Assembly: GCF_001307275.1 (NCBI RefSeq)
Contig: NZ_CP012831.1
Span: 5,324,501 to 5,388,500, forward strand
DNA from: Pseudomonas fluorescens
Lineage (GTDB): Bacteria > Pseudomonadota > Gammaproteobacteria > Pseudomonadales > Pseudomonadaceae
Length of the DNA: 64,000 bases
Direction of reading: 5' to 3'
The translations under genes and the position numbers were made by a program. The notes under the pieces were generated by a model. That model was not told the DNA's origin, made no database searches, and saw only the letters and a program-made list of their open reading frames with translations. Numbering within the stretch: position 1 is the stretch's first letter; each line of letters starts with the position of its first letter. Below, piece by piece: positions 36,532 through 45,178 of the stretch.

Positions 36532-36594
36532 GTCACATGCCTTCCTGCGTTCCAGAATCAAGCATGGCAATCCTGTGTTTTTGCGGAGGACGTG

Positions 36595-38967
36595 ATGAGC
36601 GATTTTCTCAGCCCCGACCAACTGGAAGGCATTGACGCCTACTGGCGTGCGTCCAATTACCTGGCCGTGGGGCAAATCTACCTCAAGGACAACCCGTTGC
36701 TGCGCAAACCGCTGCAACGCGATCATATTAAACCGCGCCTGCTGGGCCATTGGGGCACGACGCCGGGGCTGAACCTGATTTACGTGCACCTCAATCACCT
36801 GATCAAGACCCGTGACTTGAACATGATCCTGATCACCGGCCCCGGTCATGGCGGCCCCGCCATCGTCGCCCAGAGTTACCTGGAGGGCAGCTTCACCCAG
36901 TGTTACCCCTCGGTGGAGCAGAATGAAAACGGAATGCTGCGCCTGTTCCGGCAATTTTCCTGGCCTTATGGCTTATCCAGCCATGTCTCTGCGCAGATTC
37001 CCGGCTCCATCCATGAAGGTGGGGAGTTGGGTTATTCCCTGGCCCATGCCTATGGCGCAGTGTTCGACAACCCTGACCTGATCGTGGCTTGCGTCATCGG
37101 CGACGGTGAGGCCGAAACCGGCACGTTGGCGGCGAGCTGGCACTCCAACAAATTCCTCAACCCCAGGCGTGACGGGGCCGTGCTGCCCATCCTTCATCTC
37201 AACGGTTTCAAGATCGCCAACCCCACGCTGCTTTCGCGCATCAGTGAAGACGAACTGTCGGCCCTGATGTATGGCTACGGCTACGATCCTTATTTTGTCG
37301 AAGGCGACGATCCGCAAACGGTGCACCAACAGTTGGCCAGGACCCTGGACGGCATGTTGCTCAAGATTCGCGAAATCCAGCGCATGGCCCGCGCGGATTC
37401 GTCGGGACGTACCTTGGAGCGCCAGCTTTGGCCAATGCTGGTGCTGCGCACGCCCAAGGGCTGGACCGGTCCGAAATTCGTCGATGGCCAGCAGGTCGAA
37501 GGCACCTGGCGCGCCCACCAGGTGCCGCTGAGCCACTTCGAGTTGCCCCTGCATTTGATGCAACTGGAACAATGGCTCCAGAGCTACCGTCCGCAGGAGT
37601 TGTTCGACGACAACGGTGCGTTGCTGCCGGACATTGCCGCATTGGCGCCGACGGGACATCGGCGCCTGGGCGCCAATCCCCATGCCAATGGTGGCGTGCT
37701 CCTAAAACCCCTGGAACTGCCGCGGTTCACCGATTACGCCGTGCAATTCGGCGCGCCCGGCAGCGTGCAGGCAGAGGCCACCCGGGTGTTGGGCGGTTTT
37801 GTGCGTGATGTGATGAAGCACAACCTGCGGGCAGGCAATTTCCGTCTGTTCGGCCCCGATGAAACCGCCTCCAATCGCCTTGATGCGGTGTACGAGGTCA
37901 GTGGCAAAACCTGGATGGCGGCCCTGGAGGCAAACGATACGAACTTGGCATGCGATGGCCGGGTGATGGAAATCCTCAGCGAACAAGTGTGTGAAGGCTG
38001 GCTGGAGGGGTATTTGCTGACTGGCCGGCATGGGCTGTTTTCCTGCTATGAGGCGTTCATCCATATCGTCGATTCGATGTTCAATCAGCACGCCAAATGG
38101 CTCAAGACTGCCGCCCAGATCCCGTGGCGCGCGTCGATTGCTTCGCTCAATTACCTGCTCACGTCCCATGTCTGGCGACAGGATCACAATGGCTTTTCCC
38201 ACCAGGATCCGGGGTTCATCGACCTGGTGGCGAACAAGAGCGCCGACGTGGTGCGCATCTACCTGCCAGCAGACGCCAATTGCCTGCTGTCCGTTGCCGA
38301 TCACTGCCTCAAGAGCCGCGATTACATCAATGTGATCGTGGCCGGCAAACAGCCGGAATGGCAGTGGCTGGACATCGATTCGGCCGTTCGGCACTGCTCG
38401 GTCGGGATCGGTCGCTGGGCCTTTGCCTGCAACAACGACGAAGACCCGGATGTGGTGATGGCTTGTGCCGGTGACGTGCCAACGTTGGAAACCCTGGCCG
38501 CTGTCACGTTGCTGCGCGAATACGTACCCGACCTGCGCGTGCGGGTAGTGAATGTCGTGGACTTGATGGCCCTGCAACCGCCGCAACAGCATGCCCACGG
38601 GTTGCCGGACGCCGAGTTCGATGGGTTGTTTACCGTGGACAAGCCAGTGATTTTCGCCTTCCACGGCTATCCGTCGCTGATCCATCGGCTGGTCTACAAG
38701 CGTCACGGCCACGATAACTTCCATGTCCGCGGTTTCATGGAGGAGGGTGCCACCACCACGCCGTTCGACATGGCGGTCATCAACCACCTGGACCGCTACC
38801 AACTGGCGCTCGATGTCATCCAGCGCGTGCCACGCTTGCAGCCGCTGGTGGACAGTGCTCGGGATCGCTATTGGGCAACCATGGAAAAGCACCAGTTGTA
38901 CCTCATCGAGCATGGGCAGGACATGCCCGAAGTCTTGAATTGGCGCTGGACGCCGACGCCGCAATGA
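36595..38967 (+). CDS. xfp: Phosphoketolase (xylulose-5-P/fructose-6-P)
   Basis: A 790-residue thiamine-diphosphate enzyme that splits xylulose-5-phosphate (and often fructose-6-phosphate) with phosphate to acetyl-phosphate. Hallmarks are 'LITGPGHGGPAIVAQSYLEG', the ThDP motif 'IGDGEAETGTLAASWHSNKF' and 'LHLNGFKIANPT'. The length is normal. ATG 36595 follows GGAGG by five bases; the GTG at 36592 is the alternative. It gives a redox-light route to acetyl-P and ATP, which fits the Anr-type box upstream and the stress-gene neighbourhood. A Usp gene follows after 66 bases and is likely cotranscribed. Confidence 0.95.
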   Translation: MSDFLSPDQLEGIDAYWRASNYLAVGQIYLKDNPLLRKPLQRDHIKPRLLGHWGTTPGLNLIYVHLNHLIKTRDLNMILITGPGHGGPAIVAQSYLEGSFTQCYPSVEQNENGMLRLFRQFSWPYGLSSHVSAQIPGSIHEGGELGYSLAHAYGAVFDNPDLIVACVIGDGEAETGTLAASWHSNKFLNPRRDGAVLPILHLNGFKIANPTLLSRISEDELSALMYGYGYDPYFVEGDDPQTVHQQLARTLDGMLLKIREIQRMARADSSGRTLERQLWPMLVLRTPKGWTGPKFVDGQQVEGTWRAHQVPLSHFELPLHLMQLEQWLQSYRPQELFDDNGALLPDIAALAPTGHRRLGANPHANGGVLLKPLELPRFTDYAVQFGAPGSVQAEATRVLGGFVRDVMKHNLRAGNFRLFGPDETASNRLDAVYEVSGKTWMAALEANDTNLACDGRVMEILSEQVCEGWLEGYLLTGRHGLFSCYEAFIHIVDSMFNQHAKWLKTAAQIPWRASIASLNYLLTSHVWRQDHNGFSHQDPGFIDLVANKSADVVRIYLPADANCLLSVADHCLKSRDYINVIVAGKQPEWQWLDIDSAVRHCSVGIGRWAFACNNDEDPDVVMACAGDVPTLETLAAVTLLREYVPDLRVRVVNVVDLMALQPPQQHAHGLPDAEFDGLFTVDKPVIFAFHGYPSLIHRLVYKRHGHDNFHVRGFMEEGATTTPFDMAVINHLDRYQLALDVIQRVPRLQPLVDSARDRYWATMEKHQLYLIEHGQDMPEVLNWRWTPTPQ

Positions 38968-39033
38968 CGGCCAACATGCCTCATGGCATCGACGCTGCGC
39001 CGTGGTGTTCGAGCCCGACTTTGGAGACCCATC

Positions 39034-39924
39034 ATGAGCCAGTACCAACGCCTGTTGCTGATCCTCAACCCGGCACAGCGTCATTCGCCCGCCCTGCATC
39101 ACGCCGCGGCCCTGGCGGCGGCCAGTGGAGCGCACTTGCATGTCACCGCCCTGATTCCCTCGCTGGACATTCTTTCGCTGCTTGAAGAGGGGCCTCGTGA
39201 GGAAGCGCGGCAGAACTATCTCCAGGACCATCGCCATTGGTTGGAGGATGAGGCGGACAAGTTGCGCCGCCGTGGCCTGCGGGTCACCACTGAGGTGGAA
39301 TGGGCCCAGAAGATGGGCAAGCAGATCCTGAAACACGTTACGCAGATCCAGCCGGACTTGCTGATCAAGCAGGTACAACACGAGCCCATGCTCAAGCGGG
39401 CATTTTTCACCCCGCTGGACTGGCAACTGCTGCGCAACTGTCCTGTGCCGATGTATCTGGTTGGGGCCACCGGTCATGCGCTGCCGCGTACAGTGGTCGC
39501 GGCGGTGGACCCTTCCAGTGCGTTTGCCCAGAACAGTGGGCTGAACGACCGGATCATCCGCCAGGCAATGGGGCTGGCCTTGCAGTGCGACGCCGAGCTG
39601 CACCTGGTTCACGCCTATGAAGTGTCGTCAGTCTATCTGGGGGATGTGGGCGGTGGCGGCCTGTCGCTGTCGCAGCTCAGCAAGGAACTGCGCAGGAGCC
39701 TGGAAAAAACCTTTCTGGAACTGGCGAACCTGTTTGGTGTGCCGGCCGAGCGCAGGCATTTTCTACTGGGGCATCCGGTCTCGGCCCTGAGTGAGTTTGC
39801 CCTGGAGCATGAAGTGGACGTGATCGTCATGGGGCGATTCCAGCACGACGATCTGCATGGGCTACTGGGCAGCACGACCGAGCACATCCTGTACCAGGTG
39901 TCTTGCAGTGTCCTGGCGGTGTGA
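39034..39924 (+). CDS. Universal stress protein, tandem-domain (UspE-like)
   Basis: A 296-residue two-domain Usp protein beginning 'MSQYQRLLLILNPAQRHSPA'. It shares 'AFFTPLDWQLLRNCPVPMYL' and 'VIVMGRFQHDDLHGLLGSTT' with the other three, and lies 66 bases after phosphoketolase with no separate box, so it is probably in the same transcript. It is the fourth Usp gene within 9 kb. Confidence 0.88.
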   Translation: MSQYQRLLLILNPAQRHSPALHHAAALAAASGAHLHVTALIPSLDILSLLEEGPREEARQNYLQDHRHWLEDEADKLRRRGLRVTTEVEWAQKMGKQILKHVTQIQPDLLIKQVQHEPMLKRAFFTPLDWQLLRNCPVPMYLVGATGHALPRTVVAAVDPSSAFAQNSGLNDRIIRQAMGLALQCDAELHLVHAYEVSSVYLGDVGGGGLSLSQLSKELRRSLEKTFLELANLFGVPAERRHFLLGHPVSALSEFALEHEVDVIVMGRFQHDDLHGLLGSTTEHILYQVSCSVLAV

Positions 39925-39949
39925 TGGATCGGACTCGACCGCTTAGCTG

Positions 39950-39963
39950 TTGACAAAGATCAA
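39950..39963 (+). promoter_or_regulatory. Near-perfect FNR/Anr box upstream of the beta-CASP gene
   Basis: TTGAC-AAAG-ATCAA differs from consensus at one base and is centred about 68 bases before the start at 40025, the same spacing as at the phosphoketolase promoter. Confidence 0.7.
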
Positions 39964-40024
39964 CGGCAACGAGGTCCAGCAATGTGATTAATAGACTGAC
40001 GATCGATTGCCCAGGAGCACCGCC

Positions 40025-41380
40025 ATGCGCATGACATTTCTCGGGGCCGCCGGTACGGTCACCGGCAGCAAGTATCTGCTGGAACACGACGATCAGCGCA
40101 TCCTGATCGATTGCGGCCTGTTCCAGGGCTACAAGCAATTGCGCCTGCATAACTGGGATCCCTTCGAGCTGCCGATGCGTGACCTGGATGCGATCGTACT
40201 GACCCACGCCCACCTGGACCACAGCGGCTACCTGCCGGTGCTGGTGCGTAATGGCTATCGCGGCCCCATCTATGCTTCGCCAGCGACCTGTGAGTTGGTG
40301 AAGATCCTACTGCGTGACAGCGCCCGCCTGCAGGAAGAAGAAGCCGAATACGCCAACCGCAAGGGGTTTTCCAAACACGCACCGGCCTTCCCGCTGTACA
40401 CCCGTGAACACGCTGAACGAGCGCTGAAACTGCTGCGCCCGATTGCATTCGAACACCCGGTGGAGATCGCCCGGGGGATAACCATCTTGCTGCGTCGCGC
40501 CGGACACATCCTCGGTGCCGCGACGGTACAGGTCCAGGCCGCAGGGGTGACGCTGGTGTGTTCCGGGGACTTGGGGCGCCCCGAGGATCCGGTGATGTTC
40601 GCGCCGAAGGTCATCGAGCAGGCGGATGTCCTGTTGGTGGAGTCCACTTACGGCGACCGTCGACACTCACACGAGTCGCCGGAAGATCAATTGGCTGAGG
40701 TGATCACTCGCACCGCGTTGCGCCGTGGCATCACGTTGGTGCCCTCGTTCACGGTTGGCCGTGCCCAGTTGCTGATGTACCACTTGTATCGCCTGAAACA
40801 GCGCCGGGCGATCCCCGATATCCCGATCTATCTCAACAGCCCCATGGCCATCGACGTCACCCGGTTGTACCAGCGCTTTGGTGACGAGCACCGTCTCTCC
40901 AGGGAAGAGTGCGAAGGCATGTGCCACATCGCCCATCCGGTGCGCTCGGTCAAGGATTCCATGGCCCTGGACCTGCAACGCACCCCGGCGGTGATCATCG
41001 CCGCCAGTGGCATGGCCACCGGCGGGCGAGTGCTGCACCACCTCAAGAGCCTGGCGCCCAACCCCATCAACACCTTGCTGATGCCCGGTTTCCAGGCTGG
41101 CGGTACACGCGGTGCGAGGATTGTGGCCGGCGAGCCGGCGGTGCGCATTCATGGCAAGGATGTGCCGATCAATGCCGAAGTGGTGCCCATGCAAACGCTG
41201 TCGGCCCATGCCGATGCGGACGAAATCATGCAATGGCTGGGCGGCTTCAAGACACCACCCCGGCACACCTATGTCGTGCATGGCGAGCCCAATGCGTCCG
41301 ATGTCTTGCGCCACCGCATTCACGACGAATTGGGTTGGTCGGTGTCGGTGCCGGAGTACCGCGATAGCGTCGAACTCTGA
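40025..41380 (+). CDS. Metallo-beta-lactamase/beta-CASP nuclease
   Basis: A 451-residue protein. The metallo-beta-lactamase part starts 'MRMTFLGAAGTVTGSKYLLE' and has the zinc motif T60-H61-A-H63-L-D65-H66. The beta-CASP insertion and C-terminal part include 'VESTYGDRRH', 'PSFTVGRAQLLMYHLYRLK', 'VIIAASGMATGGRVLHHLK' and the final His in 'TYVVHGEPNAS'. Members are RNA exo/endonucleases of the Ysh1/CPSF type. Its Anr-type box and position suggest RNA turnover under low oxygen. It is followed by two REPINs. Confidence 0.92.
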   Translation: MRMTFLGAAGTVTGSKYLLEHDDQRILIDCGLFQGYKQLRLHNWDPFELPMRDLDAIVLTHAHLDHSGYLPVLVRNGYRGPIYASPATCELVKILLRDSARLQEEEAEYANRKGFSKHAPAFPLYTREHAERALKLLRPIAFEHPVEIARGITILLRRAGHILGAATVQVQAAGVTLVCSGDLGRPEDPVMFAPKVIEQADVLLVESTYGDRRHSHESPEDQLAEVITRTALRRGITLVPSFTVGRAQLLMYHLYRLKQRRAIPDIPIYLNSPMAIDVTRLYQRFGDEHRLSREECEGMCHIAHPVRSVKDSMALDLQRTPAVIIAASGMATGGRVLHHLKSLAPNPINTLLMPGFQAGGTRGARIVAGEPAVRIHGKDVPINAEVVPMQTLSAHADADEIMQWLGGFKTPPRHTYVVHGEPNASDVLRHRIHDELGWSVSVPEYRDSVEL

Positions 41381-41385
41381 GCCAC

Positions 41386-41485
41386 CGCCTTCGCGAGCAA
41401 GCTCGCTCCCACAGGGGATTTTCTGTGCCCACGGGATTTGTACCCGCCACGGTTCAGTGTGGGAGCGGGCTTGCTCGCGAAGGCA
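41386..41485. repeat. REPIN (family B), first of a tandem pair
   Basis: TTCGCGAGCAAGCTCGCTCC and its inverse GTGGGAGCGGGCTTGCTCGC enclose a loop containing GGGGATTTTCTGTGCCCACG. The same loop recurs in the next copy. The two copies plus a terminator fill the 331-base gap between the nuclease and hsp20 genes; nothing else is seen there. Confidence 0.88.
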
Positions 41486-41516
41486 TTAGTCCAGTCCCCA
41501 TCATCGTCAGCTGACC

Positions 41517-41623
41517 CACCGCTATCGCGAGCAAGCTCGCTCCCACAGGGGATTTTCTGTGCCCACGGGATTTGTGCCCGCCAAGGTTCAGTGTGGGAGC
41601 GAGCTTGCTCGCGATAGCGGTGG
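41517..41623. repeat. REPIN (family B), second of a tandem pair
   Basis: Same organisation and almost the same sequence as the unit at 41386-41485, including the loop, so one copy is a local duplicate of the other. The ends read CCGCTATCGCGAGC and GCTCGCGATAGCGG. Confidence 0.88.
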
Positions 41624-41664
41624 TCGCTTCAACCACGCATTCGGCCTGAAATAGGCACAGGCAG

Positions 41665-41697
41665 GAAAAAGCCCCTCGTCGTTGGCCGGCGAGGGGC
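41665..41697 (-). terminator. Rho-independent terminator of hsp20
   Basis: Read on the minus strand, GCCCCTCG pairs with CGAGGGGC across an 11-base loop and is followed by TTTTT. It starts 15 bases after the hsp20 stop. Confidence 0.9.
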
Positions 41698-41711
41698 AGG
41701 GTTCAAAGCGA

Positions 41712-42251
41712 TCAATCGGCCTTGATGGGCACGACCTTTTCCGCTTTCAGTGCTTCCGGTTTTTTTGGCAGTGTCAGCGTCAGCACGCCTTTGCTGAACT
41801 GGGCTTCGATCTTGTCGCTGTCGACGCCTTTTGGCAGGTTGAACACGCGTTCGAAGGAGCCGTAATGGCGCTCGGACAGGTGATAACCCTTTCTTTTTTC
41901 TTCCTTGGTGTCTTTTTTCTCCCCCTTGATGATCAGGTTGCCGTTGGCCAGACGGATTTCGATGTCTTTCTGATCCATGCCGGGCAACTCGGCGGTGATT
42001 TCAAAGCTCTTTTCCTTCTCGCTGATGTCAACGGCCGGCAGGCTGCTGGTGGAAAACTCGCGACGCCAGAAAGGCTCGACATCGAACAAGCCGCGACTGA
42101 AAGGCGAAAGCCCCGTGCCCCGGTTGAAATCATCGAACAGGCGATCCACCTGCTGGCGGAGCTTTTCAAACGGATGCCTGAGCTCAGGCTTGGCGAGAGG
42201 TGGAGCGTTTTCTTCGGTTTTGACCGGCATTTTCTTCACTGAATTGGACAT
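41712..42251 (-). CDS. Small heat-shock protein, Hsp20 family
   Basis: A 179-residue alpha-crystallin-type chaperone. Residues about 70-165 form the ACD with 'DISEKEKSFEITAELPGMDQ', 'GERVFNLP'-like 'SFERVFNLPKGVD' and the signature 'SKGVLTLTLPK'. A short C-terminal 'VVPIKAD' carries the V-P-I anchor. A charged N-terminal arm precedes it. It binds unfolding proteins without ATP. It lies 88 bases after arcD on the same strand and ends in a clear terminator. Confidence 0.94.
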   Translation of the reverse strand: MSNSVKKMPVKTEENAPPLAKPELRHPFEKLRQQVDRLFDDFNRGTGLSPFSRGLFDVEPFWRREFSTSSLPAVDISEKEKSFEITAELPGMDQKDIEIRLANGNLIIKGEKKDTKEEKRKGYHLSERHYGSFERVFNLPKGVDSDKIEAQFSKGVLTLTLPKKPEALKAEKVVPIKAD

Positions 42252-42339
42252 TTGATTTTCCTCTTTGGTGATGTCCGGACGGGTACCTGGCCAGATGAGC
42301 AGATACCGTTGCCGAACGGGTCAATGCACGCTTGCGAAC

Positions 42340-43833
42340 TTACAAAGACAGTTGGCCGGCCCAGAGCATCCAGCCGGCGAAGATCGCTGCCACCCAGATC
42401 ACTATCAGCAGGCCCCAGCCAAAACCAGTGAGGGCCCGGCCTGTCCTGGCCCGTTGGGCGCTCAGGTAGATCAGCGAGCCGGGGGCATAGAGCAGGGCAC
42501 TGAGCAGCATGTACCGGGGGCCGGCGGCGTAGAGCAGCCAGACGCAATAGCCCGTCGCGACCACAGCGATGGCCATGTCGCGCAGTTGCAGGCCGCGATG
42601 GCCGGCGTAGGTCTGGCCTTGCCAGGTCATTTTCAGTGCATACAGGCCACTGAACAGGTACGGCAGCAGGATCATCGAGGTGGCGAGTGAAATCAGCGCC
42701 AGGTAGCTGGCACTCGAATACAGGGTCAGCAGCAGGAACAATTGGATGCAGCCGTTGGTGATCCACAGCGCGTTGGCCGGTGCGCCATGTTGGTTTTCCG
42801 TGGCCAGCAGGCGTGGCATGACCTTTTCCTTGGCCGGGGTGAAGACCGATTCGGCTGCCAACAGCGTCCAGGCCAGCAGCGCGCCGCCCACTGACACAAT
42901 CAGGCCAATACTGATCAGCACCGCGCCCCAAGGCCCGGTCACCGCTTCCAGTACACCGGCCATGGAAGGATTCTTCAGCGCGGCCAGTTCGGGCTGTCTG
43001 AGGATGCCCAACGACAATAGGGAAACGGCGATCAGCAGCAACAATGTGAGGATGAAGCCCATCACGGTAGCGCGGCCGACGTCGGCCCGTTCGGCGGCCC
43101 GGGCGGAGAATACGTTGGCGCCTTCAATACCGATGAACACCCAGACCGTCACCAACATGGTGCTCTTGACCTGGTCCAGCGTACTGCCCAGCGCCGGCGT
43201 GCCCCAGAAATCCACCATGAAGGTGTCCTTGGAGAACGCGGCAATGACCAGCCCGATGAACAACAGCAACGGCACCACCTTGGCGATCGTCGTCAGGGCG
43301 TTGGCCTTGGCGGCGGTGCGCATCCCGCGCAGGATCATCCAATGCAATGCCCACAGCACCACAGAAGCGCCGATGATCGCGGCCTTGTTATTGCCTTCGC
43401 CAAACAGGGGGAAAAAGTAGCTGAGCGCAGCGAACAGAATCACCAGGTAACTGACATTGCCGATCCAGGCGCTGATCCAATAGCCCCACGCCGAATTGAA
43501 ACCGAGGAATTCGCCGCCCAGGGCACGGGCATAGGCAAACACACCGTTGTCCAGCTCCGGTTGGCGGTTGGAGAGGGTCTGGTAGACCAAGGCCAGCGAG
43601 AGCATGCCCACCCCGGTGATGAGCCAGCCGATCAGGATCGCCCCGGCACCGGCGCTGGCTGCCATGTTCTGGGGCAGGCTGAAGATGCCGCTGCCGATCA
43701 TCGAACCGACGACCAGAGCGATCAGCAAACTCAGCGACAGGCGTCTGGGCTCGACCTTTCGCAAACTGCCGGCCAAAGGGTGAGGTGTGACGGTTGGGAT
43801 GACCGGTTCTGTACCTTGCAGGTGCGTTGCCAT
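42340..43833 (-). CDS. arcD: ArcD-type arginine/ornithine antiporter
   Basis: A 497-residue APC-superfamily transporter with about 13 membrane segments. 'VVGSMIGSGIFSLPQNMAAS' and 'WVFIGIEGANVFSARAAERA' closely follow P. aeruginosa ArcD, as does 'LKNPSMAGVLEAVTGPWGAV'. It exchanges external arginine for internal ornithine in the arginine deiminase route. No arcABC genes are next to it, which is unusual. A weak Anr-like site lies about 100 bases upstream; P. aeruginosa arcD is Anr-controlled. Confidence 0.88.
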   Translation of the reverse strand: MATHLQGTEPVIPTVTPHPLAGSLRKVEPRRLSLSLLIALVVGSMIGSGIFSLPQNMAASAGAGAILIGWLITGVGMLSLALVYQTLSNRQPELDNGVFAYARALGGEFLGFNSAWGYWISAWIGNVSYLVILFAALSYFFPLFGEGNNKAAIIGASVVLWALHWMILRGMRTAAKANALTTIAKVVPLLLFIGLVIAAFSKDTFMVDFWGTPALGSTLDQVKSTMLVTVWVFIGIEGANVFSARAAERADVGRATVMGFILTLLLLIAVSLLSLGILRQPELAALKNPSMAGVLEAVTGPWGAVLISIGLIVSVGGALLAWTLLAAESVFTPAKEKVMPRLLATENQHGAPANALWITNGCIQLFLLLTLYSSASYLALISLATSMILLPYLFSGLYALKMTWQGQTYAGHRGLQLRDMAIAVVATGYCVWLLYAAGPRYMLLSALLYAPGSLIYLSAQRARTGRALTGFGWGLLIVIWVAAIFAGWMLWAGQLSL

Positions 43834-43930
43834 GATCTAAGCCTCCATGAGACGGGAGGTTCGGTAACCTTCGTCGATGCAAAGGTTCGAACGCTGAGTC
43901 TTAATCTCGGCTTGGAGGCGTTGACGGGTA

Positions 43931-43944
43931 TTGACGTAGATCAG
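43931..43944 (-). promoter_or_regulatory. Weak FNR/Anr-like box upstream of arcD
   Basis: TTGAC-GTAG-ATCAG has two changes from TTGAT-N4-ATCAA. It lies in the 130-base gap between the arcD start and the end of the FNR-family gene. It is supported mainly by context. Confidence 0.4.
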
Positions 43945-43963
43945 ATGTCATGCAGAGCAGGCA

Positions 43964-44716
43964 TCACAGTTCCGCATGACGATGACAACCGGCGACTTTT
44001 TGCTTGAGGCCGGGCAAGTCCAGAATAGTGACATTGCGCCCATGCATGTCCACCAGTTCCTCCTGGCGCAGGTGGGCGATGCCCCGGCAGATGGTTTCCA
44101 GGCGCAGGCCCAGGTAGGAGCCGATGGCTTCGCGGCTCATGCGCAGCACGAACTCCCTGGAGGAATAACCTCGCATGTTAAGCCGCTGGGACAGGTTCAA
44201 TAGAAACGCCGCCAGGCGTTCGTCGGCGTTCATGTTGCCGAGCATCAACAGCATGCCGTGGTCGCGCACGATTTCCTGGCTCAGGAGTTTGTTCAGGTTG
44301 TGCTGCAACGACGGTAAGTCGTGGGCCAGTTTTTCCAAGAGGTTGAAAGGCAGCGGGCAGACTTCGCTGTCTTCCAGGGCAATGGCATTACAGGCGTAGT
44401 GATCGGTGCTGATGGCGTCCAGGCCAAGCATTTCGCCTTGCATCTGGAAACCGGTGACCTGTTCGCGACCGTCTACCGAGAGGACGCTGGTCTTGAAGAA
44501 ACCCAATCGCACCGCATACAACGAGCGCAGCGGGTCGCCGGTGCGATACAGCGCTGCGCCTTTCTTGACCTTCACTCGCTGGGCGATCAGGGTGTCGAGG
44601 CGCTCGACTTCACCGCCCGTCAGGCCAATGGGCAGGCACAGCTCAAGCACGCTGCAGTTCGAGCAGGCGGTCTTGAGGGCATGCACCCGCAGAAGTCGCG
44701 GTTCGGACTCGGCCAT
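43964..44716 (-). CDS. FNR/Anr-family oxygen-responsive regulator
   Basis: A 250-residue Crp/Fnr protein. Cys18, Cys21 and Cys27 ('ACSNCSVLELCLP') plus Cys120 ('EVCPLPF') match the four FNR ligands for a 4Fe-4S cluster, so oxygen sensing is likely. The cNMP-like domain runs to about 145, then the dimer helix and HTH (about 170-225). The recognition helix reads 'LETICRGIAHLR': Glu207 and Arg211 are kept, but Cys210 replaces the Ser of FNR/Anr ('ETISR'). It is one of the Anr paralogues found in fluorescent pseudomonads. ATG 44716 gives 'MAESEPRLLRVHALKTACSN'. It probably controls the surrounding island. Confidence 0.88.
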   Translation of the reverse strand: MAESEPRLLRVHALKTACSNCSVLELCLPIGLTGGEVERLDTLIAQRVKVKKGAALYRTGDPLRSLYAVRLGFFKTSVLSVDGREQVTGFQMQGEMLGLDAISTDHYACNAIALEDSEVCPLPFNLLEKLAHDLPSLQHNLNKLLSQEIVRDHGMLLMLGNMNADERLAAFLLNLSQRLNMRGYSSREFVLRMSREAIGSYLGLRLETICRGIAHLRQEELVDMHGRNVTILDLPGLKQKVAGCHRHAEL

Positions 44717-44803
44717 GGGGAAAATTCCTATAGTTGGAGCAAGCATAGAAGAACAACTCATCCACGCCTGTTTTTTGTCGCCTAAAGCGATACCGATTGT
44801 CGA

Positions 44804-45100
44804 TTGGCGCAGTGGGGCGCGAACGATGGGTTGCAAACCTTCACTGTCGGTCTGCAGGACGACGCTGCTGCATCGTGGGCGGGCGTACAAAGGGGCAGTG
44901 ACAGATCGATCAACGGCCTGGCGCTGTCAAACCAGTCGCTGGGGTCGGCGGAAAATAACGCCGCAACGGCAAGGCTCAGGGCGGATGAGGCCTTCAGGAA
45001 AGCTGAGCAGGCCGAGACAATGTCCGAGCAGGCCCAACGTACCGCCGAGGAGGCAAGCATCCGGGCCACTCGGATGACCGATAAGGCCTCGCGCAAGTAA
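44804..45100 (+). pseudogene. OprI/Lpp-like alanine-zipper sequence without lipoprotein signal
   Basis: The last about 45 residues ('ARLRADEAFRKAEQAETMSE', then 'AQRTAEEASIRATRM') and the end 'KASRK' closely match the alanine zipper of Pseudomonas OprI, including the terminal Lys used for peptidoglycan attachment. The preceding 50 residues have no signal peptide or lipobox Cys, and the frame starts only with TTG codons (44804, 44831); a stop lies at 44783. It is probably a fragment whose 5' end was replaced. A cytosolic or differently exported variant cannot be excluded. It is divergent from the FNR-family gene. Confidence 0.55.
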
Positions 45101-45178
45101 TCAGCGGATATATGGGGCATGGGCAACAGGCGGGCGCTGCGCGTGTTCGTCCACCTTCGGTTTCCTGACACGCGAGGG

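Noticed and set aside
37702..39612. 636-codon minus-strand frame spanning phosphoketolase and a Usp gene
   Set aside because: Runs across two real genes on the other strand and matches no protein family I know.
41386..41623. Direct repetition considered as a CRISPR array
   Set aside because: Only two copies, each an internal inverted repeat about 100 bases long, with no unique spacers and no cas genes.
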